From contig CANQOT010000016.1 of assembly GCA_947625555.1 (NCBI GenBank), positions 1 through 43,838 of the forward strand: a stretch of 43,838 nucleotides of DNA, written 5' to 3'. The notes below the pieces were generated by a model. It did not search any database, was not told where the DNA came from, and saw only the letters and a list, made by a program, of their open reading frames with translations. A program made the position numbers and the translations under genes. Positions within the stretch are counted from its first letter, which is position 1. Each line of letters begins with the position of its first letter. Positions 23,443 to 29,381 of this stretch are shown piece after piece. This DNA comes from an uncultured Clostridia bacterium (GTDB taxonomy: Bacteria > Bacillota > Clostridia > Christensenellales > Borkfalkiaceae).

Positions 23443-23649
23443 ATGAAAGAATTATATCATTTATCGAAAAATTTGAAGATGTTGAGGACTCAATACGGTT
23501 ACACCATGAAGTATGTCGCCCAACAGCTCGGCATTGCATACCAATCCTATCAATGTTACGAACGCGGACTGACCGTTCCCACGCTGCAAAACTATATCAA
23601 GCTCGCCCGTCTGTACGATGTTTCCCTCGACGACCTGATAGAAGAATGA
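23443..23649 (+). CDS. XRE-family regulator of module 2
   Basis: This 68-aa single HTH domain (MKYVAQQLGIAYQSYQCYE, then LARLYDVSLDDLIEE) has no effector domain. AGGGGGG precedes ATG 23443. It is divergent from the two-domain lipoprotein; the 25-bp palindrome over both -10 boxes implies that one protein controls both directions. It is only modestly similar to the module 1 XRE outside the fold, which fits the different operator letters. Confidence 0.9.
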   Translation: MKELYHLSKNLKMLRTQYGYTMKYVAQQLGIAYQSYQCYERGLTVPTLQNYIKLARLYDVSLDDLIEE

Positions 23650-23651
23650 CG

Positions 23652-23682
23652 CCCCGTGTACAAAGCACGGGGTCGATTTTTT
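23652..23682 (+). terminator. Terminator after XRE-2
   Basis: CCCCGTG (23652-23658), 7-nt loop, CACGGGG (23666-23672), TCGATTTTTT. Confidence 0.8.
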
Positions 23683-23754
23683 CCCAAAAAGAAAGCCGCG
23701 CACCGCGGCGTGGTCTAAAACAAATCGTAGCGGAATGAATACAGCCGCAAACGA

Positions 23755-25401
23755 TCACCTTGATGCGTCAGTCTCGGGCATGGGTGGGCTGTTTTCCGTC
23801 GTATCGACTGCGACGATCTCCCCGACGGCGTCGCGCAGGGCGGTGAGATATTCCGATCTTTCCTGCGGTGTTCCCTCGACGGTGAGGATGTCGCCCGCCA
23901 TGAGTGCGGTGCCGCCGCCCGCGGGAATGACCTCTTCTCCGCGCATTACCGACGTGACGAACGCCGACTGCGGCCACAGGATATCGCGGATGCTGTTCCC
24001 CGCCGCCACGCCGACGCGCACCTTGACGGTGAGTTTTTCCGTCCGCGCCCCCTCTTCCTCCATGAAATCCTCCAAGAGCCGTTCGTAGAGGGGCTCCGTC
24101 CGCAGCACCCTGCCGAGCAAAATGCTCACTGCGACCGCCAGCACGACGGGCAAAAGATAGGTGAACGAGCCCGTCAGTTCCACCGTCATGATGATGCTCG
24201 TGAAGGGCGCCTTGATGACCGTTGCGAAGAAGGTGGCGAGGCAGATAATGATGACGGTATCCGTGAGCTCGGCGGGCATGCCCATCTTCACAAATAAAAG
24301 GGAGAGAAGGGCGCCCATGCCCGCGCCGATGGCGAAAATGGGGAAGGACGTGCAACAGGGCGTCTCGGCGCCGATATTGCAGGCGGTGACGATGAGGCGG
24401 AGGACGACCGCGACGAGGAGCGTCACCCACACCGGAGAGGAAAAGAGCGGTAAGATGTTCCCGAACTTCCCCTCGGGGCCCGTTGCAAGGCTCTCGATGA
24501 AGAACTTCCCGCTCCCCATCGCATAGACGGAGAGGAGGCCGACCGACCCCGCAAGCAGGAAGGGAATGAGCATGCGCAAGCTCCACATGAAGTGTTTGGG
24601 CCTGATTTTACGGAAGAGCTTCCTCAGCCCCATCGCCGAAAAATAGAAGGCGACGCCGAGCGCGGAGACGATGACCGCCGCGAGAAGGACATAGGGCAGG
24701 AAGGCGAGCGAGGTCTCGGCAAAGTAGAAACCTTGGAAAATGGGCCTCGCAAAGAGCCCCAAATGGGGTGCGAGGGCGGCACGGATCACCATTGCAACGA
24801 CGACGGACGCAAACGAACTCGCAAAAACTTCGGGCGTAAAGCGCTTGTGCGTCTCCTCATAGGCAAAGACGATGCCCGTGAGCGGAGCGTTGAGCGCGAC
24901 CGCAAGGCCCGCACATGCGCCCCCCGTGATCTGATACCGCCTGACGGCGGAATTGCGCTTCAAGACCGAGCCGAGGCCGTCCCCCACCGCACCGCCGATC
25001 ATGAGGCTGGGGCCCTCGCTTCCCGCCGAAAGGCCGAAGAAGATGACGACGAGGCTCGCCGCAAACATGCCCGTGAGCACTTTATACCACTTGAAACGGA
25101 GAAGCCCCTGCGCCGCGCCCTCCGTCTGCGGAAAACCGCTCCCCCTTATGATGGGAAGGAAACGGACAAACCCGCCCACGACGACCGCGCCCAAAAAGAG
25201 CCCCGCAAAGAGCAGAGGGATGAAGGCGGGCCTATCGAGGATATAGCCGTAATAGCCGCGCGTAAATTCCTCGCACATCTCCACGAAGGCGTTGAAGAGC
25301 GTGACGACGACGCCCACAAAGGCGCCCGTGAGCGCGCCGACCGCGGCGATCTCGAACCCGCGGTGAAGATTACGTTTTAAGGAATGGCCATGGGGCTTCA
25401 T
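23755..25401 (-). CDS. ClC-family anion channel or antiporter with TrkA-C domain
   Basis: This 548-aa integral membrane protein shows the ClC filter motifs GSGFPQ, GSEGPSL (gating Glu present; the usual Arg of GREGP is Ser) and GAETPCCTSFPIFAIGAGMG in the later half. A cytosolic C-terminal ~70 residues follow (KVRVGVAAGNSIRDILWP...IPAGGGTALMAGDILTVEG), which look like an RCK/TrkA-C regulatory domain. It probably moves chloride, perhaps with H+ exchange; ion choice cannot be read from the sequence. ATG 25401 has no ribosome site, and the TAAAAT of the promoter ends 7 nt upstream, so the mRNA is predicted leaderless. Confidence 0.92.
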   Translation of the reverse strand: MKPHGHSLKRNLHRGFEIAAVGALTGAFVGVVVTLFNAFVEMCEEFTRGYYGYILDRPAFIPLLFAGLFLGAVVVGGFVRFLPIIRGSGFPQTEGAAQGLLRFKWYKVLTGMFAASLVVIFFGLSAGSEGPSLMIGGAVGDGLGSVLKRNSAVRRYQITGGACAGLAVALNAPLTGIVFAYEETHKRFTPEVFASSFASVVVAMVIRAALAPHLGLFARPIFQGFYFAETSLAFLPYVLLAAVIVSALGVAFYFSAMGLRKLFRKIRPKHFMWSLRMLIPFLLAGSVGLLSVYAMGSGKFFIESLATGPEGKFGNILPLFSSPVWVTLLVAVVLRLIVTACNIGAETPCCTSFPIFAIGAGMGALLSLLFVKMGMPAELTDTVIIICLATFFATVIKAPFTSIIMTVELTGSFTYLLPVVLAVAVSILLGRVLRTEPLYERLLEDFMEEEGARTEKLTVKVRVGVAAGNSIRDILWPQSAFVTSVMRGEEVIPAGGGTALMAGDILTVEGTPQERSEYLTALRDAVGEIVAVDTTENSPPMPETDASR

Positions 25402-25407
25402 GCGCCC

Positions 25408-25436
25408 ATTTTACCACGCGTACGGAAAAATGTAAA
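25408..25436 (-). promoter_or_regulatory. Leaderless promoter of the ClC gene
   Basis: TTTACA (25436-25431), a 17-nt spacer and TAAAAT (25413-25408). The predicted +1 is the A of ATG. Confidence 0.75.
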
Positions 25437-25472
25437 GCTATTTCTCCCCTCCCCCTTGGGAATTGGAGAAAG

Positions 25473-25503
25473 AAAAACGCCGACGGACTGTCGGCGTTTT
25501 TCT
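25473..25503. terminator. Terminator of tRNA-Gly
   Basis: A 12-bp perfect stem AAAAACGCCGAC/GTCGGCGTTTTT with a 5-nt loop, seven bases beyond the tRNA 3' end. Confidence 0.85.
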
Positions 25504-25509
25504 CATATA

Positions 25510-25584
25510 TGGAGCGCGAGACGGGAGTCGAACCCGCCGGAATCAGCTTGGGAAGCTGACGCCATACCGCTAGGCGACTCGCGC
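25510..25584 (-). tRNA. tRNA-Gly (anticodon CCC)
   Basis: This 75-nt cloverleaf includes an encoded CCA. The acceptor stem is GCGCGAG/CTCGCGC. The anticodon stem CAGCT/AGCTG carries loop TCCCA with anticodon CCC, and the T arm is GCGGGTTCGACTCCCGT. It is transcribed alone from a consensus promoter and followed by a terminator. Confidence 0.95.
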
Positions 25585-25596
25585 ATCTTCTCCCCT

Positions 25597-25625
25597 ATTA
25601 TACAAAACCGGGGAGAGCGTGTCAA
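25597..25625 (-). promoter_or_regulatory. Promoter of tRNA-Gly
   Basis: TTGACA (25625-25620), a 17-nt spacer and TATAAT (25602-25597); full consensus. Confidence 0.9.
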
Positions 25626-25654
25626 GCGCAAACGAGCGCGCTTTTGCAAAAATT

Positions 25655-27028
25655 TTAGTCGGCGAGGCGGAAAAGGTCCTCCGTCGCATACACGAGCGAG
25701 AGCGTGAGCGTCTTTCCCCCGCGGGATACGGTAAACTCCACCGTGTCGCCGAGGCGCACTTCGAACAGGAATGCCGTCAGCTTAAAATCCCGCGTGACCG
25801 CGATCTCCCGTTCTCCGCCGCGCGTGGAGATGATCTTGGCGGAAATGAGCGTATCGCCCACGAGCATGCCCATCTTGTCGGCCGCTCCGCCGCGCGTGAT
25901 GTCGTAGATGACGATCTTTTCCTCGATGTACAGCTTGCCCGTCTCCTCGTCCCAGACGGAACGGGAATCCTGCACCTGTACGCTTACGCTGAGGCGGGCC
26001 TGCGCCGCACCGTGGGCCTCGGGGCTCTTCGCGCAAGTGTCGATGATATTCTGCGCGATGGCAAGGGCGGTATTCGCGGGAATGGCGTAACCGAACCCGA
26101 CGACGTCCTCCACTTCCCTGCCGCCGTTGACGATACCGAGGAGCTCGCCCGAAGCATTGAAAAGCCCGCCGCCCGAGTTGCCCGGATTGACGGCCGCGTC
26201 GAAGCGGATCTCGGAGAGAGTGATGTAAGTCTTATCGTCGGAAGCGAGGAACTTCGCATCCTCCGCCTCTACGGAGACAACGCCCGCCGTCACCGAGACG
26301 CCCTCGCCGTCCGCATTGCCGACGGCATAGACGCGCTCGCCCGCGGTCACGCTGTCTGAATCGCACGCCGTGACCTCTTTGGCGATCGTCTTGCTCTCCG
26401 CGGTGTTTTTGAGCATCTCTTCGCCTTCCACTTTGAGCACGGCGATATCGTACTCCATCGTCCCGCCGACATAAGAGGCCTCGATGGCGCGCGTCTTGAT
26501 CTCGGAACCGTACAAAAAGACGGAGATATCGTCGCTGACATGGGCGATGGCCTCGTTCCCCACACTGTCCGCGCTGAAAACCACATGATAGTTGGTGACG
26601 ATGAGGGCGTCCCCCGCCGCCGTATCCAGATCGTAGATGATGCCCGAGCCGATGCTGTAATATTCGGCCGCATTGCGGGAAGCGGGGAAGAAATGCGCCT
26701 GCACATAGACGACGGAACGAAGGGCCTCCTGCGCATAGGCGCCGTTATCCTCCTTGACGCCCATCTCCTTCAAAAATTCGAAGTAGGTGCCGTCGAAGCT
26801 GCCGTCCTCCTTTGCCTCGTCAAAGAGACGGCGGAGCTCTGTAGAAGGCGCCTCGAGCGAGGCAAGCCAGCTCTCGTGCGAACCCTCTTCGCCCCGCTCT
26901 TCGGCGACGTCATAAGGGAAGCGTTTATCCGCCGAGGCGCCCGAAAAATCATCGAGCGAACAGCCCGCGAAGAGAACGATGCCGGCGCAAAGAACGGCCG
27001 CCGCGGCAATGAAAAATTTTTTCTTCAT
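25655..27028 (-). CDS. HtrA/DegP-like serine protease lipoprotein
   Basis: This 457-aa exported S1C-type protease probably acts in protein quality control outside the membrane. It has a signal peptide with lipobox LFAGC (Cys23), a ~100-residue helical N-terminal region, then a trypsin-like domain with His148 (TNYHVV), Asp194 (YDIAVLKV) and Ser285 (GNSGGG). A C-terminal PDZ-like domain (~345-450; RGGAADKMGMLVGDTLISA) follows. A lipid anchor is less usual than the single transmembrane anchor of Firmicute HtrA. GAGGG precedes ATG 27028. Monocistronic. Confidence 0.92.
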   Translation of the reverse strand: MKKKFFIAAAAVLCAGIVLFAGCSLDDFSGASADKRFPYDVAEERGEEGSHESWLASLEAPSTELRRLFDEAKEDGSFDGTYFEFLKEMGVKEDNGAYAQEALRSVVYVQAHFFPASRNAAEYYSIGSGIIYDLDTAAGDALIVTNYHVVFSADSVGNEAIAHVSDDISVFLYGSEIKTRAIEASYVGGTMEYDIAVLKVEGEEMLKNTAESKTIAKEVTACDSDSVTAGERVYAVGNADGEGVSVTAGVVSVEAEDAKFLASDDKTYITLSEIRFDAAVNPGNSGGGLFNASGELLGIVNGGREVEDVVGFGYAIPANTALAIAQNIIDTCAKSPEAHGAAQARLSVSVQVQDSRSVWDEETGKLYIEEKIVIYDITRGGAADKMGMLVGDTLISAKIISTRGGEREIAVTRDFKLTAFLFEVRLGDTVEFTVSRGGKTLTLSLVYATEDLFRLAD

Positions 27029-27063
27029 TTTTACCCTCGTTTTTTACGTTTTCTTGATACAAT

Positions 27064-27092
27064 ATTATACCACCTTTCGGTGAAAAATACAA
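27064..27092 (-). promoter_or_regulatory. Promoter of the HtrA-like gene
   Basis: TTGTAT (27092-27087), 17-nt spacer, TATAAT (27069-27064). A small CACC/GGTG dyad lies inside the spacer. Confidence 0.7.
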
Positions 27093-27117
27093 GAAAATTA
27101 TGTGACCGCCCTCCTAC

Positions 27118-27573
27118 CTTCACCCGCTCATTCCGCCTCCCTCATTCCGAGGGCGTAGCCCGAGTGAATCTTTGTCCCCGCTGTCATACCGAGCCGAAGG
27201 CAAGTGTATCCCCTTATACGAAGTCCGCAGGTTAACCGCGTCATTCTGAGGGAGCGAAGCGACCAAAGGATCCCGAAATACGAAGTCCGCCCTCATTCCG
27301 AAGCGCCGTAGGCGGTGAGTGAATCTTGGCTCCTCCGTGGGAGGAGCTGTCACGCGCGAGCGTGACTGTGGTGGGGCGAGCTATCATTTCGTCATGTTGA
27401 GCCGCGCGGTACGCGCGTGTCGAAACATCTCCTTATTTTTATAATGCGGAGACCCTTCGACAGGCTCAGGGTGACGCAATTAGAACGTCACCCCCACCCC
27501 CCTACCCCCCTCCCATGGAGGGGGCTTGCGGACTTCGTACTTCGGGATCCTTTGGTCGCTTCGCTCCCTCAGG
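27118..27573. repeat. Mosaic of interspersed palindromic repeats, block C
   Basis: It repeats the CATTCCGAGGGCGTAGCC...GTCATACCGAGCC segment of block A (~27143-27231), GCTCCTCCGTGGGAGGAGC (27329-27347), the GTTGAGC..GTCGAAACATCT / CCTTCGACAGGCTCAGG palindrome, and CCCCCTACCCCCCTCCC (27490-27524). GTCATTCTGAGGGAGCGAAG and its inverted partner also occur. Together with the next entry this fills the 665-bp gene-free gap. Confidence 0.85.
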
Positions 27574-27687
27574 ATGACGCGGTTACCCTGCGCGGGACGG
27601 GCTGCGAGCCTCGAAATGACGCGGTTACCCTGCGCGGGGCGGGCTGCGAGCCTCGGAATGACGCGGTTACCCTGCGCGGGGCGGGGA
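27574..27687. repeat. 42-bp tandem repeat, about 2.7 copies
   Basis: Units at 27574, 27616 and 27658 (last partial), each starting ATGACGCGGTTACCCTGCGC. Because 42 is a multiple of three, they translate as DAVTLRG(A/T)GCEPRN repeats, but no start or ribosome site supports a gene. Confidence 0.8.
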
Positions 27688-27693
27688 TCCGGG

Positions 27694-28611
27694 TTACCTT
27701 TGGTTGAACTTCTTCCGGACGAACCAATCGGTGACGCGTTCGGGGAGCATTTTATTCACATAGCGCAAAAAATTGTATTTCCCCACCGCGGAGACGGGAG
27801 GCGGATTGTGTTTGCCCGCGAGCTTTAAGACGGCCTCCGCGACGAGGGAGGGGCTCATACCGCCCTGTTCCATATTGGCGAGCGCGGCCGAGGCCTTCTT
27901 GACCGAAGGGGAATAGGCAAGGCTCTCCTCCTCGCCGTACACCCTGCGGTTATAGGTAAAATCGGTGGCCGTTCCCGCGGGAAGGAGGGCGCTCACCCTC
28001 ACGCCGTGGGGACGAAGCTCCATATCTGCCTCGCGTGCGAGCATCGAGAGGGCAGCCTTGGACGAAGAATAGAAGCTATCGTAGGGAATGGGCATATCCG
28101 CGCCCAAGGAGCCGACGAGGATGGCTCTGCCGCCCCGCCGCTTCAAAAAGGGCGTCGCCGCGCGCAGGGCCTCCACCGCACCGAAGTAGTTGACTTCGAA
28201 GAGATACCGGTAATCCCCGCTCTTCGCGTGTTCGATGGGCGCCGCCATGGAAAAGCCCGCCGAATAGATGAAGAGGTCGATGGCCCCCGCCTCTTCGCCC
28301 GCGCTCTTCACGGCCCGCGCGATCTCGCCTTCGAGGGCGGCGTCGGCCGAAAAACTCTTGATGCGGTCGCCCTTGAACGGCGTGCGCGAGACGTTGAACA
28401 CGCGGTAGCCCTTCGAGAGAAGTTTGAGGGCCGTCTCCCGCCCGATCCCCGAGGATCCGCCGACGACAATCGCGGTGCGTCTCGCGGACATGGTATGCTC
28501 GGAATGCGTCGGCGCTTTGATCTCTTCCCGCTTTTCCTCTTGTCTTGCGGACTGCATTTCCTCTTTGGACTGCTCGGTTTTTTCCTGTTTCATACCCAAA
28601 GTATGCTTCAT
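27694..28611 (-). CDS. Short-chain dehydrogenase/reductase
   Basis: This 305-aa classical SDR has a Rossmann nucleotide site GGSSGIG, catalytic Ser (VGSLGAD) and Tyr-Lys (YSSSK), and NVSRTP after beta-2, which favours NADP(H). The fold is followed by a C-terminal extension ending KMLPERVTDWFVRKKF, as in membrane-associated 3-ketosphinganine-reductase-like SDRs. The substrate is unknown. The first ~40 residues are hydrophilic and unusual (KQEKTEQSKEEMQSARQEEK). The true start could be later, near MSARRTAIVVGG, but no better ribosome site was seen there. Confidence 0.85.
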   Translation of the reverse strand: MKHTLGMKQEKTEQSKEEMQSARQEEKREEIKAPTHSEHTMSARRTAIVVGGSSGIGRETALKLLSKGYRVFNVSRTPFKGDRIKSFSADAALEGEIARAVKSAGEEAGAIDLFIYSAGFSMAAPIEHAKSGDYRYLFEVNYFGAVEALRAATPFLKRRGGRAILVGSLGADMPIPYDSFYSSSKAALSMLAREADMELRPHGVRVSALLPAGTATDFTYNRRVYGEEESLAYSPSVKKASAALANMEQGGMSPSLVAEAVLKLAGKHNPPPVSAVGKYNFLRYVNKMLPERVTDWFVRKKFNQR

Positions 28612-28628
28612 GTTTTTATGAAGTATGC

Positions 28629-28664
28629 GCGCGCCGCCCCGTGCTTTTTTTGTGGGCGGCGCGC
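28629..28664. repeat. 11-bp GC hairpin between divergent genes
   Basis: GCGCGCCGCCC (28629-28639) pairs perfectly with GGGCGGCGCGC (28654-28664) across a 14-nt loop that includes T7. It lies between the SDR and deacetylase starts, an odd place for a terminator. Confidence 0.7.
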
Positions 28665-28700
28665 AATCATAAATCTATGATTTCGGCGCAAACTTGTGGT

Positions 28701-29381
28701 ATGCTGAAAAGAAACCAATATTTGCTCCTCGCGGCGTTTGCGGTGCTCCTCGCCATCCTCGCCCATTTCAGCGGGCGCATGGCGGCCACCCCCGCCTTCA
28801 CTTTTGCCGATGAGCGCCGCGAAGTCTTTCTCACCTTCGACGACGGTCCGAGCACCGTCGTCACGGGCAAGATCCTCGATACTCTGCAAGAAGAAAACAT
28901 CAAGGCGACCTTCTTCGTCGTGGGCGAACGGGTGTACGGGCGGGAGAAGGTGCTCAAACGCATGGTGCGGGAGGGGCACACCGTCGGCGTACATTCGCAG
29001 TCGCACCGCTACGATAAGATCTATGCTTCCGCCGAAGCGCTTGTCGGGGACGTGCAGGCGTGCGCAAAGCTCATCGAAGAGACGACGGGCGTCGCGCCGA
29101 AGGTCTACCGCTTCCCCGGGGGAGGCAGGCACGAGAGGGAGGAGGAGATCTTGCAGGGCCTCGGCTATCACATCGTCTGGTGGAATGCCGTGAACGGCGA
29201 TGCCGAACTTACCGCCCCCGACGCACAGACGCTGGCGGAGACCGCCCTGCGCACTTCCAAGGGAAAAAAGCGCGTCGTCCTCCTCATGCACGACAGGGCC
29301 GACTGTGCGGCGACCGCCGAGGCGCTTCCCGCCATCATTAAGGCCTTTCGCGAAGAGGGATGCGTCTTTCGTGCCTTCTGA
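28701..29381 (+). CDS. Polysaccharide deacetylase (NodB domain)
   Basis: This 226-aa membrane-anchored enzyme has an N-terminal hydrophobic signal or anchor (~6-22), then a carbohydrate esterase 4 domain: TFDDGP (Asp47, Asp48), the metal-binding HSQSH (His98, His102), RFPGGG and a C-terminal LLMHD. It probably N-deacetylates peptidoglycan or another cell-wall glycan outside the membrane. The ATG at 28701 puts the signal peptide at the N-terminus; ATG 28677 is an alternative, and neither has a strong ribosome site. Its last 44 bp overlap the convergent ATPase gene. Confidence 0.9.
   Translation: MLKRNQYLLLAAFAVLLAILAHFSGRMAATPAFTFADERREVFLTFDDGPSTVVTGKILDTLQEENIKATFFVVGERVYGREKVLKRMVREGHTVGVHSQSHRYDKIYASAEALVGDVQACAKLIEETTGVAPKVYRFPGGGRHEREEEILQGLGYHIVWWNAVNGDAELTAPDAQTLAETALRTSKGKKRVVLLMHDRADCAATAEALPAIIKAFREEGCVFRAF

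Noticed and set aside
27417-27707. 96-aa ORF in the repeat block
   Set aside because: It is entirely made of palindromic and 42-bp repeat DNA, and similar pseudo-peptides arise from every copy of these repeats.
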